This document shows, one piece after another, positions 10,501 through 16,446 of a DNA stretch of 61,689 bases; position 1 is the stretch's first letter; the number at the start of each line of letters is the position of its first letter. The position numbers and the translations under genes are program-made. The DNA is taken from positions 1-61,689 of the forward strand of contig NZ_NMUM01000027.1 in assembly GCF_002812805.1 (NCBI RefSeq), in the 5' to 3' direction. This stretch comes from Microbacterium lacus (lineage in GTDB: Bacteria; Actinomycetota; Actinomycetes; Actinomycetales; Microbacteriaceae). The notes beneath the pieces are model-generated. The model was given only the letters and a program-made list of their open reading frames with translations, had not been told where the DNA came from and made no database searches.

Positions 10501-10708
10501 GGTACAGAGCCCACTTCACCTGGATGGCGTGGCGAGCGTTGCTGGTTCCGAACTGGAAGTCGTCCGCCACACCTGCCGTCGGGTCTGCAAGTCGAATCCA
10601 TTGAAGGTCGCGAAGATGGCGCCGCACGATCTCTGCAGCTATCCCGTACTGCGCAGAGTAACCTGCGATCGCCGCGCGCTCTCCTGCGGACGGGGGACTG
10701 TCGTTCAT
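4595..10708 (-). CDS. giant STAND NTPase with N-terminal Cap4-like nuclease domain (Avs-type, putative anti-phage)
   Basis: A single frame of 2041 residues (2037 from the preferred ATG at 10708; 10720 is the alternative, but AGGAA abuts it). Residues ~15-200 resemble the Cap4/DUF4297 dsDNA endonuclease: GYSAQYG, an acidic pair in VADDFQF and the QxK of HAIQVKWA. Residues ~285-560 form a STAND/NACHT-like NTPase with Walker A LVGAAGTGKST (297-307), Walker B TIVIVDGLDHI (388-398) and a GHPLAL hallmark near 485. Residues ~560-1800 are alanine/leucine-rich helical repeats of TPR-like look, and a more beta-type domain ends the protein. Known Avs proteins sense phage proteins with the repeat region, oligomerise and activate the head nuclease. 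That role is inferred here. I cannot assign a numbered Avs subtype. The gene lies inside an integrated element, as expected for defence cargo. Confidence 0.82.
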   Translation of the reverse strand: MNDSPPSAGERAAIAGYSAQYGIAAEIVRRHLRDLQWIRLADPTAGVADDFQFGTSNARHAIQVKWALYPDSFSWSDLFGTPNSETSLFGDLATAWRRLRDERDGVLRIHLCSNRYASSATPQAGSPLQQVTATGPHHLAAFLARSFQPVQHLIACGLDDWSTIEDHDLVREWRSAWDRVQAASGLSDVDFVAYLAAIEVRLGISAPHELLADSEQSSDQHHIAQTIQRLVSDARHIVHLTRDELLTELGWWNRLAYRHPHRFPVPEVYTPNAAAVASLSEALKDHESGYLALVGAAGTGKSTLLESFRADAAVVRYYAFVPDSTGPISARGEAQAFLHDLNLALQDTGLYSRHFGADLTGQRSVLASLLEDAHRRYEREGRPTIVIVDGLDHISREQSPTRSLIDELPAPELLQSGVYFALGSQSVAMLPSNIRDTLAESRHIELPALARAEVDSIIDKSGVGAWITESVREALHNESEGHPLALTYLLQDLADVESSVGNASDRNLEATSRLRELTAFRGDVLRRYNGYLESVGGDAALMELLAVVSRVRAPVRIDWLASWTSAELAEKFTSRTYPFFARAGDEWHFIHNSFRLFLIERTSAVAGVFSGERDRSQYARTADICATSSSVVYRDEELSHRYLAGQLHRVVELATPAALRSRLVQLRPTRVVRSHANIALRAASELGDLAAMVPLFLFAAELVQRDYILNPSTLAEAAVEVLPPGEVREHLLQSGRLVVEDAAAFRAAAHLASAGSYLLADELLRAADDPRSSLGRRSRSEGSRTDTITAWTRAHYLLGGFDRVLAALDAVEGPRHVDLDDQDHEDAIDSTRVIRQRALACCSELAAEVRDNEALERISAEVSAIGDPNWIARMHVVRARTAAEDGLLGEVAQHAQSVVSLDRRSVQPPPDPNLGEDSHAARGSHLIVEALRHAMLETLLRSGLGDLSEASILAERPLMRRWPDTSLSGQGLAPFLPYLATTRLELVLPHHDAVAATPTHSDLDPRHAGRRRFEEALRVLAQIETLAWPSPTVEPGTTPPISSLADPIVRLLEVPSRQTHDWSSWYSFRDAAPELWERLLASALASPYDTVESVIRLFQDAWSSSTRRVYWHPSLRTGIVKWVAEHVPGLTDLTQEILTSIDTEIDGAAWDVHDRVDTWLTQSRSWAAAGFENRARVALQSAVEQGWGPSQNDENEQLAHYAEWLELAFESGAIGVNPFVEDILDFASRVERASADASSQAKAAAEAITIAAFRASPALACQLATFFCDLGVFEESAAIGSIVRGLVASTDGAEVGLSIYCHMLAPTSQYIAPAVRADVTRAASQSASKATLAWAESLRIGSENGAGTSETDAEQPPGPDEPQAVPPPIPGSPSALLRQMREADAADVSGATLAAWEAALAESTHLPSRPVAEALVDEGRRMGLTGPFMGSVIAICAAAGGGKKATDALSEALTRLPITGWWRRYDGGTRLALVKAALGGNDPELQRISLNDFAGAITSGALSADIPIHDLLHILGVLVGDRAVGDAWVSARPSLDIFAPSATRPASLTAPTDAISPAEAGAKWVSGFVGHPTRAIDFGARNVLEALINARSASAELATVDLLASGGWLAEGALAILLRAAAHGHRLSDAALGEIAVAARNDDLIVRALAQEVLVTSGVDPPTLPVRELPPAIRLSFPPLSGYKSYLVDAEGVPVVDMTNPLEVVAPYEDLLLKIADVSGLDESAVLHYASEIARTQTDLWLAGGHRAQAERLKRRGQKLIYRPWALMVGRRAVGHVAALLHDSGNLRSAGNLAVEMGLLDSIDSPTPRPLNASTPLPWRDESVRGYDTRTWTEEATAAAEAYASAHRDAETFVLAEVGEWKSLVWNTPSERRTLVPVVGLRSKGLRLIRTASVTSLDLESRAYEEFDSGDKTLVVRSEEFLSDPERPQWIAINPSFARRLGWRPSMDVPFEWLGEDGTWRARTVFRVRGDLGFAPPEDDYAGSVWQVELSEAGERDLRSVEPTFSRLLRVKRRVKRDDGEDSATAQVELPETGPIR

Positions 10709-10720
10709 CGGCCTGCGCAT

Positions 10721-11044
10721 TTCCTGGTCGAAGGGACTGCAGAGGGGTGGCTCCTGGCCGCGAGCTTAATGATGCGACTCCAGCGGGGCATCACGCCACT
10801 CGGCACTGCCCGTTGAGGATCCCCCGCGTGCACCTCAGTTCTTCTCACCCCCGGCGCTCCCGGCTTCTCCCAGCACCTCCGCCACGCGGAGTATGGAGAC
10901 CGAGGAGTACCGCAGGACTGGAGTGCGGCGAGGCCCGAGGCCACGCGCGAAAGCGCCACACGCAGCGCGACGGATGTGCAACATCGGCAGGTGACTGACT
11001 TCGAACCCCGTCGCCCAACCGATAACCTTCCGGAAGGAGGGCAG
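10721..11044. other. divergent intergenic region between the STAND gene and the zeta cassette
   Basis: 324 bases hold no convincing gene; a minus-strand frame here overlaps the next gene and looks like a shadow. It must contain promoters for both directions. AGGAGGG lies 5-6 bases before the ATG at 11045. An AT-richer patch near 10765-10775 (GCTTAATGATG) is the best candidate for a minus-strand -10 region, but no -35 is clear. Confidence 0.4.
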
Positions 11045-11299
11045 ATGCGCGTTGATTTCTCGCCGTGGCGTTTCCGGGATGCCCCCGCTTTCGAAGCGCT
11101 CAACGAAGTCGCCCATCAGTCGATCGCGACACTCCTTGCGCAATCTCGGACCGGCCGCATGCCCGCGGAAGAAGCTGCCGCACGAGTTCGTGAGTTGCGC
11201 TCGCTCGTCCAGGCCATTGACGGCTACGAAGCGGAGGCGATTGCTGGCGCGATTGCCGAGTTGCAGTCAGAGCTCGATGAAGCACGGCGGGGCACGTGA
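11045..11299 (+). CDS. small helical protein upstream of zeta-like gene, putative antitoxin
   Basis: 84 residues, acidic and alanine/glutamate-rich, predicted mostly helical (ALNEVAHQSIATLLAQ, ARVRELRSLVQAID, IAGAIAELQSELDEA). The ATG at 11045 follows a strong AGGAGGG; the frame is open upstream but without protein character. It ends three bases before the ATG of the zeta-like gene, so the two are co-transcribed in the antitoxin-toxin order of epsilon/zeta-type modules. No sequence family was recognised, and the antitoxin role rests on position and size only. Confidence 0.62.
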   Translation: MRVDFSPWRFRDAPAFEALNEVAHQSIATLLAQSRTGRMPAEEAAARVRELRSLVQAIDGYEAEAIAGAIAELQSELDEARRGT

Positions 11300-11302
11300 C
11301 TG

Positions 11303-12289
11303 ATGCTCTCCGATGAGATCGACCGGATCTTCGACCGCGACATCCGCCCGCTCGTTTTCGCCGACCTCGAGGACATCGCGCCTGAGCTCGTGATCCTGTC
11401 GGGGCAGCACGGGTCAGGTCGCGCGCAGGCGATTCTGCGCATCCAGTCCGCAGCGCAGCATCGTCTCGCCGTAGTGAGCGGCGATGAGTTGCGTGCCTTC
11501 CATCCGCGGTACACCGAGCTCGTCGGCACTGTCGACGGTGAGGTTGAGTTGTCGGACGCGGCGGCCCAGTGGGTGGGCGCCTGCATCGCGTATGCGCGGG
11601 ATCATCGACGGTCGGTGCTACTGGAGGGGTCGTTTGAGAACCCGGAGGCCGTCACAGGGACTCTGCGGTTGTTCGCGGAGCAGGGGTTTCGGACGCGCGT
11701 GATCATGGTCGGCGTGCCAGCGCGCGAGAGTCTGCTGACGTTGGCGTCGACGCACGTCTCACGTATCCGGGCTGGCCGTTCGTCGCAGTTCACTGACGCG
11801 CGTGACCACCAGGCAGGCTTCGATTCGACACGGGCGCTCGTCGCTGCAGTCGAGACCGACGCCTCCAAGAGTGGGCTCGTGGTGCTCGACCGTCGCGGTC
11901 GCGCTGTCTTCGACAGCGAGACGAGGGTACCTGACCAGGGCGGCAGCGGTGTTGAAGCGCTCGTCGAGGCGCAGTCCGCGCCGCCCTCGACGATGGACAT
12001 GGTGGAGTGGTTGGGTGAGCTTCGCCGGGTGACTGAGTTCGTGCAGTCGCTGCGCCGACCGGACCGAGAGGTGCTCGAGGCTCTAGTCGAGTTGCACGAT
12101 CTTGCATTGCGGGAGGTGAACCCGCAGCTGCCGTCCTTCGAGGGCTCCGATGTGCTCTCCGTCCAGGAGCGGAGCATCGCTACCCGACTGGTCGAGCTGC
12201 GCCGGACGTTGGCGCCGACGGAGACAGTCGACGCGACGGGTCCGGTCGTCGGTCCTGCCAGCCCTGACCGCGGGGGCGTGTCTCGATGA
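11303..12289 (+). CDS. zeta-toxin-family protein with degenerate Walker A
   Basis: 328 residues. Zeta toxins are P-loop kinases that phosphorylate UDP-N-acetylglucosamine and so block cell-wall synthesis. Family features seen: a P-loop after a beta strand (ELVILSGQHGSGRAQ, residues 28-42), a substrate-site Asp in VSGDELRAFHPRY (Asp61), and LLEGSFENP (around 109-117), equivalent to the EGT strand. The invariant Lys-Thr/Ser of GxxGxGK(T/S) is Arg40-Ala41 here, which would normally cripple ATP binding. The C-terminal ~130 residues are an extra helical region. It may be an attenuated toxin, a non-toxic regulator, or a branch that tolerates Arg. It lies downstream of the putative antitoxin and is divergent from the STAND gene. 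Confidence 0.75.
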   Translation: MLSDEIDRIFDRDIRPLVFADLEDIAPELVILSGQHGSGRAQAILRIQSAAQHRLAVVSGDELRAFHPRYTELVGTVDGEVELSDAAAQWVGACIAYARDHRRSVLLEGSFENPEAVTGTLRLFAEQGFRTRVIMVGVPARESLLTLASTHVSRIRAGRSSQFTDARDHQAGFDSTRALVAAVETDASKSGLVVLDRRGRAVFDSETRVPDQGGSGVEALVEAQSAPPSTMDMVEWLGELRRVTEFVQSLRRPDREVLEALVELHDLALREVNPQLPSFEGSDVLSVQERSIATRLVELRRTLAPTETVDATGPVVGPASPDRGGVSR

Positions 12290-12542
12290 GCCGGGAGCTG
12301 CAGGTGCCGGTGACTTCGGAACTCCAGCGCTTCGGCCGTCAGTGACTCTGGGAGGTCCGGAGTTGCGAACTTCGGGAGTCCGATAGTTTGCGGATGGTTG
12401 CTTCGGTCTGCGGGTGTCCTGGGATAGTCGGCTGCGGTTAGCGGGTCGGGTGGTGCGTAGTGCCGGGTCGTGGAATAGCGGACCGAGCGGCAGTGAGGGA
12501 GCATATGCCGCGAAAGCCCGGAACGGAGCACCGCCCGGCCCG
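12290..12542. other. non-coding stretch between zeta-like gene and nuclease remnant
   Basis: About 250 bases between two genes transcribed toward each other. Weak inverted repeats around 12320-12385 (CGGAACTCC ... GGAGTTGCG) may act as a terminator. No gene is supported on either strand. Confidence 0.35.
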
Positions 12543-12790
12543 CTACAATCTCGCCGCCCAGGAAGCCCAGTCGGCGTTCGCGATCACGTGAGTGCGTGGA
12601 GGGGCGTCGCTGATCCAGCGGAGATAGGTGTTCCACGGGTCCCGGCTGGCGGCGACCTCGGTGGTGTGTGCGAGGAGTTCGGGGCTGGCAGTGAACCACT
12701 CGCCTCCTTCGCGGAGGTGGGTGAATTGTTCGTGGCGGTTGTGTTCGACGTGCGGCCGCCGCGTTCGAACGCGAGAATCTCCTCGTGCCG
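12543..12790 (-). pseudogene. decayed GIY-YIG/T5orf172-like nuclease fragment
   Basis: On the minus strand a frame after the stop of the 84-aa gene reads HVEHNRHEQFTHLREGGEWF, then TASPELLAHTTEVAASRD, and ends with TAG at 12543. This resembles the C-terminal part of GIY-YIG/T5orf172 nucleases (…H.QFA..R..GEWF…PELL). The preceding segment EEILAFERGGR is in another frame, so a frameshift is present. No start codon or N-terminal GIY-YIG motif remains. Family assignment is by phrase resemblance only. Confidence 0.45.
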
Positions 12791-12791
12791 G

Positions 12792-13046
12792 TCAGTCGGT
12801 CGTGAGGGCCATGAGATCTCGAACGAAGCTGCGGCGATCGGCGGTGGGGTCGGTGATAAGTTGGCGGATCCGGTCGCTCAGGCCACGGCGGTGTGGGAGG
12901 AACTGGTCGCCGAGGGGCTCGACGCACCAGTCGATGTCTTCTTGGATGCTGTAGCCGGGTTCTTCCTGGTGTTTGGTGGGGTACCAGGAGAATGCCGCCA
13001 CGGCGGTGCGGTAGATGACGGCTTCTGCGTCTGCGCGGTCAAGCAT
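12792..13046 (-). CDS. small hypothetical protein
   Basis: 84 residues with an AGGAAGG ribosome site nine bases upstream of the ATG at 13046. The composition looks like a real globular helical protein (AEAVIYRTAVAAFSWYPTK, EDIDWCVEPLGDQFLPHR, LSDRIRQLITDP). No family was recognised. It lies 30 bases downstream of the 358-aa gene and so ends the minus-strand operon of the mobile element. The nuclease remnant follows its stop in the same frame, so a fusion could have existed once. Confidence 0.6.
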   Translation of the reverse strand: MLDRADAEAVIYRTAVAAFSWYPTKHQEEPGYSIQEDIDWCVEPLGDQFLPHRRGLSDRIRQLITDPTADRRSFVRDLMALTTD

Positions 13047-13076
13047 GGTGGTATGCCTTCCTGGTTGTCTTCAGTG

Positions 13077-14153
13077 TCACAGCCCGAGGCCTCTCCCCGG
13101 TGTTGCGGGTCCGGCGTGGGGGCCTAGCGCGTCGGGTCGGCGATTGGGGAGGCGCGGTGTGTGGCGGAGAGTGTCGTTGACGTTGCGAGCGATCTCATCC
13201 AGCCGGGCATCCTCCGCAGCCTGTGCGGCGTCCCTGCGGGCCTGCTCGCGTTCACGAGCGATCCGTCGAAACACCTCCTTATCCGTCGGGTCCACGAATT
13301 TGTGTCCGATCGTCGGTTGACCGGCCAGGTAGACGTCAGCGCGAGCCCGTTGGCAGTCCCGTTCCCAGGCCGCGATCATCGCCGTGCTGACCGCACATTC
13401 TTCCTTTAGTCGCGCGATCTGTTCCGGAGTGCGCGGGGTGGTGAAGAACGCGGTCGCGGAGGCGCGGTTCTCCGCGCGTTCCGCACTGCTGGTCCCGTGC
13501 AGTCGCTCAGTGGGCAGCCCGCCCTGTTGGCGGTTCTTCTCCCGCCGACGCCACGCCGCCGCCGCCGTTTTCGCTCGTTCCTTGTTCGCCTGGTAGCGAT
13601 CGCGGCTTTTCGCTTTCACCTCATCTTTGTGCCGTTCGTAGTAGTCCCGTGCGGCAGCTCGGCGGGCGTCGGGGTTGTCACGGTGTGCGTCGCGTTTCGC
13701 GGCAAGTCGTTCCTCGCGGTGCCGCTGATAGTCCGCCGCGTTATTCGCGCGGCGCCGCTCGCGAAACCCGTCCGGGTCCTCCGCCCGTTGTCGAGCGACG
13801 TATGCGCGGGAGTATCCGACCCACTTGTCCTTATTCGCCGCGTAGTACTGCCGGGACTGCTCCGCACGCCTCGCATGCTTCTCCTCCTCCGCGCGTCTCC
13901 GCTGCGCCTGGGCGCGCATGTATTCGCGGTTGTAGGTGCGGACGTGTTCCCGGTTCCGCTCCTTATACGCCGCCTGCAACTCCCGCCGCCTGTCCCGGGT
14001 GAGTTCCCGATACCACTTGCCCTTCTCGCGCTGATACTCGGGGCCGTGGATGGGCAGGCCGTCGCGTTCACGCTGGTCCTTCCACTCCTGCAACTCAGGC
14101 GATTCCTTGCTCCGGACCCGCCGGGGTACGCGCGGTCGTTCGTCGTCGGTCAT
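13077..14153 (-). CDS. highly charged repeat-rich protein of a mobile element
   Basis: 358 residues, extremely rich in Arg, Lys, Glu, Ala and Tyr. The first ~230 residues are a degenerate repeat built on a Tyr-x-x-Asn/His-Lys/Arg-Glu theme: REYMRAQAQRRRAEEEK, QYYAANKDKWVGYSRAY, DYQRHREERLAAKR, DYYERHKDEVKAKSRDRYQ. This pattern is also seen next to HNH or zinc-finger modules in phage and plasmid proteins, where it probably binds nucleic acid as a long helix. No HNH motif is present here. The C-terminal third is different and has a glycine/proline-rich tail. The ATG at 14153 overlaps the redoxin stop (ATGA). Function unknown. Confidence 0.65.
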   Translation of the reverse strand: MTDDERPRVPRRVRSKESPELQEWKDQRERDGLPIHGPEYQREKGKWYRELTRDRRRELQAAYKERNREHVRTYNREYMRAQAQRRRAEEEKHARRAEQSRQYYAANKDKWVGYSRAYVARQRAEDPDGFRERRRANNAADYQRHREERLAAKRDAHRDNPDARRAAARDYYERHKDEVKAKSRDRYQANKERAKTAAAAWRRREKNRQQGGLPTERLHGTSSAERAENRASATAFFTTPRTPEQIARLKEECAVSTAMIAAWERDCQRARADVYLAGQPTIGHKFVDPTDKEVFRRIAREREQARRDAAQAAEDARLDEIARNVNDTLRHTPRLPNRRPDALGPHAGPATPGRGLGL

Positions 14154-14479
14154 GACATGCCCATCCCTGCGGTGACGGAGGCCAGCGCAACGCCGGGACC
14201 ATATGGTGCATTCCGCGTCAGCTGGTTGAGGGATGCGAGGTGGTCGATGCGGTCGGGGCGGAAGCCGGACCAGTGATGTTCGGGCTCACCGTCGACAATG
14301 ACCACGGGTGCTTGGCTGTAGCCGAGTTCGTCGGTGACGTAGTCACGGGCCGCGGCGTTGGCGTCGAGGGTGAGATCGATCTCCGTGTAGCGGATACCCG
14401 CTTCGTCGAGGCGTCGGCGAGTGAGCCGGCACTGCACGCACGCCGGCCCCGTCGTGTAGACGGCGACGGTGACCATCAC
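14150..14479 (-). CDS. NrdH-like glutaredoxin-fold redoxin
   Basis: 109 residues. It has the NrdH-type active site CVQC (Cys14, Cys17) in TTGPACVQCRLTRRRLDEAG, then the cis-Pro region YSQAPVVIVDGE, and the NrdH signature HHWSGFRPDRI. NrdH redoxins give electrons to class Ib ribonucleotide reductase, receiving them from thioredoxin reductase. No nrdE, nrdF or nrdI is present, so it either serves the host enzyme during element replication or has another thiol-exchange job. It is coupled by ATGA overlaps to the genes before and after it. The start could be the first or second of two adjacent ATGs. Confidence 0.82.
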   Translation of the reverse strand: MMVTVAVYTTGPACVQCRLTRRRLDEAGIRYTEIDLTLDANAAARDYVTDELGYSQAPVVIVDGEPEHHWSGFRPDRIDHLASLNQLTRNAPYGPGVALASVTAGMGMS

Positions 14480-14838
14480 GACACCTCCCCTATCGCTCCC
14501 CCGCCCGCGCGGTGTGCGGATGTGCTGGAGTCCGTGAGTCCGGTGGTAACGGAGCGTCGGAGAGCTTCCTCAGTGGACCCGGTCAGGAGGTGCTGGTGGG
14601 TGAGGAGCAAATCGATCGCGACACGGATGAGGGTGTTCTCCGTGATCCGTTCTGCCCGCACTGTCCGGCGGCGCATCAGCGTTCGCGCGAGGGCGGAGAG
14701 CGCGGCGTACTGGTCTTCCCGCACGCGTGCTTCCTTGCGGGTCAGCCGCGCGAACATCGGCACCGACGGATCCGTGTCCTCCGCGTGTGCCCAGGTTCGG
14801 GTGTCGGTGAGGGTCGCGGCGAGGTCGATGCGCGGCAT
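14476..14838 (-). CDS. hypothetical protein encoded next to ParA (possible partition partner)
   Basis: 120 residues from the ATG at 14838; the longer frame upstream lies over parA and is not protein-like. The middle is basic and helical (FARLTRKEARVREDQYAALS, ALARTLMRRRTVRAERITENTLIRVAIDLLL). It resembles the ribbon-helix-helix/ParB-substitute proteins that follow ParA in actinobacterial plasmids: a recognition segment RITENTLIRVAIDLLL after a variable N-terminus. It starts six bases after parA and overlaps the redoxin start by four. The DNA-binding role is inferred from context. Confidence 0.65.
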   Translation of the reverse strand: MPRIDLAATLTDTRTWAHAEDTDPSVPMFARLTRKEARVREDQYAALSALARTLMRRRTVRAERITENTLIRVAIDLLLTHQHLLTGSTEEALRRSVTTGLTDSSTSAHRAGGGAIGEVS

Positions 14839-14843
14839 GGCAC

Positions 14844-15521
14844 TCACCAGCTCCCCACGGGTGCGGGCTCGAGCATCCCGGACAGTTCGTGGCCGAGTCG
14901 GGTGACGTCCGCGATGACGCCCGCGGTGGACCGGTTGTCGCGAAGCGTTGTCACGACCTGTCCGAGTACGGGTGCGTCGGCGTGGGTTTTGTATTGCCGC
15001 AGGTGGGTGTCGAAACGGGGGATGCCCCACGTGGAGTCCAGGAGAGCCTGCCATGTGGACAGTTGGGTGGGGATGCGCGGATCGATCCGGTTCAACACCA
15101 CGGCGTGCCGAACATGCCGCGGTTCGATCAGCGTCGTGATCGTCCGAATGGTCGGTTCGACCGCGAGCGGCTCCGGCGTGAGCGGGACGATGGCGAAGTC
15201 TGCCGCATCCAGGACCGTCTCCACCGGCTTGGTGTCCTCCAGCATCCTGGGGGTGTCGACCAAGACGACGCCGTACGTCGCGTGCAGCTCACGCAGCCGA
15301 ACGAGGACGTTCGGATGCTGCCTGCCCGCGAAATCGAACGGCAGCCCGGCGCGGGCATTGCCTGCCCACCAGACGCTGGACTGCTGCGGGTCCACATCCA
15401 CCACCAACACCCGACACCGCCGGGACAGGGTCGCCGCGAGTTGAATGGCGATAGTCGACTTCCCCACCCCGCCCTTCTGGTTCACGACCGCAACGATGCG
15501 CAGGGACTGGTTAGCGTCCAC
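14844..15521 (-). CDS. parA: ParA-family partition ATPase
   Basis: 225 residues, a short plasmid-type (type Ib-like) ParA. It has a deviant Walker A NQKGGVGKST (residues 14-23), a Walker A' VLVVDVDPQQSSVWW and a Walker B-like VVLVDTPRM. It lacks the N-terminal HTH of type Ia ParA. It uses ATP-dependent nucleoid binding to position or stabilise the excised element, probably with the 120-aa product as centromere-binding partner. The ATG at 15521 overlaps the end of the HTH gene by 11 bases. Confidence 0.88.
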   Translation of the reverse strand: MDANQSLRIVAVVNQKGGVGKSTIAIQLAATLSRRCRVLVVDVDPQQSSVWWAGNARAGLPFDFAGRQHPNVLVRLRELHATYGVVLVDTPRMLEDTKPVETVLDAADFAIVPLTPEPLAVEPTIRTITTLIEPRHVRHAVVLNRIDPRIPTQLSTWQALLDSTWGIPRFDTHLRQYKTHADAPVLGQVVTTLRDNRSTAGVIADVTRLGHELSGMLEPAPVGSW

Positions 15522-15741
15522 GAGAGCCTCCGGGGAATGTGTGGCTGGCCACCCACGACGTCAGCGGCTCCAGCGGGTAGACGACAGTGCGGCCGAGACG
15601 GCAGAACGGTGGACCCTGCCGTCGGTGCCGCCAGATCGCGAGCGCGTTCTCCGTCACACCGGGGAGCTGCTCTGCGACCTGCGCGGGCGTGAGGTACACC
15701 TCGGGAAGCCCGATCGTGGGCCGGTCCGCTGTCATTGCCAT
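15511..15741 (-). CDS. helix-turn-helix (excisionase-like) protein
   Basis: 76 residues with a MerR/Xis-type winged helix: VYLTPAQVAEQLPGVTENALAIWRHRR split over two helices, then a wing GPPFCRLGRTVVYPLEPLTSWV. Proteins of this family act as excisionases (directionality factors) or as small repressors. It is the first gene of the minus-strand operon and is divergent from the integrase operon, a usual place for such a switch. AGGAG lies eight bases before the ATG at 15741. Confidence 0.78.
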   Translation of the reverse strand: MAMTADRPTIGLPEVYLTPAQVAEQLPGVTENALAIWRHRRQGPPFCRLGRTVVYPLEPLTSWVASHTFPGGSRGR

Positions 15742-15774
15742 CTCTCAACCTCTCCTGCATTTCCAACAGTGGGA

Positions 15775-15803
15775 TTGACAAGAGTGTTGTACTTAGATAT
15801 TCA
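15775..15803 (+). promoter_or_regulatory. sigma-A-type promoter of the integrase operon with repeated half-sites
   Basis: TTGACA at 15775-15780, a 17-base spacer and TATTCA at 15798-15803 give a near-consensus promoter reading toward the 192-aa gene. ACTTAG occurs twice 12 bases apart (15791 and 15803), overlapping the -10. This is a plausible operator for the divergent HTH protein. Confidence 0.6.
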
Positions 15804-15867
15804 CTTAGTCAAGGGGTTCTCGTGAATCCGTAGCGCGGTAAGGCAAACTAAGGAGGTGAAGGTCGAC

Positions 15868-16446
15868 GTGAAGACACCCAACGGCGACACCATGACCGCC
15901 CTGGCAGCGACACTGCCCGTCGGGTCCGCGCTGCGCATAGCCCCCCAATTCATCGCCACAGCCGTGAACCAGGACACCGGAATCGAAACCGCGATCGAAG
16001 CGAAATACGTCCCCGACGCCGGCCGATACGTGATGACCACCGTCGTCAACCGGGCCGTCGGAGACGACTTCGACGAAACCGCACTACGCCGCGTGGTAAC
16101 GCAGGCAATCCTGCAAGCCGCGATCCCGCACTGCATCGCCCTGCAACTGTCCGATTCGGATGATGGGGCGTGGATCACCGTCGCGGATCTCACCGCAAGC
16201 GACGGACGAGTCATCCCAGAATGGATGGCCGAAGCAGTCGTCAAGCGCGGCATGAAAGCCGAACGCCTGGACGTCATCGAAATCCTCTACGGCACCGCAG
16301 CCCTCGCCGGACTACCCCCCGTCAAAGCCGTCCAAGTCGAACTCGGCGTCCCCCACCGCACCGCCGCGGACTGGATCTACAAAGCCCGCGCCGCAGGACG
16401 CCTCGAAGGAATGAGCTACACGCCCGGCCGACAGGCGGATGGGTAG
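15868..16446 (+). CDS. hypothetical protein upstream of integrase, with C-terminal HTH-like segment
   Basis: About 192 residues from the GTG at 15868, which follows AGGAGG by 11 bases; the GTG at 15856 overlaps that ribosome site. The N-terminal ~115 residues are beta-rich and unrecognised. The C-terminal part has a winged or HTH-type segment (VKAVQVELGVPHRTAADWIYKARAAGRLEG) like the DNA-binding end of many actinobacterial element regulators. It overlaps the integrase start by eight bases, so the two are co-translated. A role in integrase regulation or att recognition is likely but inferred. Confidence 0.68.
   Translation: MKTPNGDTMTALAATLPVGSALRIAPQFIATAVNQDTGIETAIEAKYVPDAGRYVMTTVVNRAVGDDFDETALRRVVTQAILQAAIPHCIALQLSDSDDGAWITVADLTASDGRVIPEWMAEAVVKRGMKAERLDVIEILYGTAALAGLPPVKAVQVELGVPHRTAADWIYKARAAGRLEGMSYTPGRQADG

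Noticed and set aside
11602..12927. 441-codon minus-strand frame across the zeta-like gene
   Set aside because: Arg/Pro/Ser-rich shadow; the opposite frame has clear zeta-family motifs.
12414..13127. 237-codon plus-strand frame
   Set aside because: Overlaps the minus-strand 84-aa gene that has a good ribosome site; product not protein-like.
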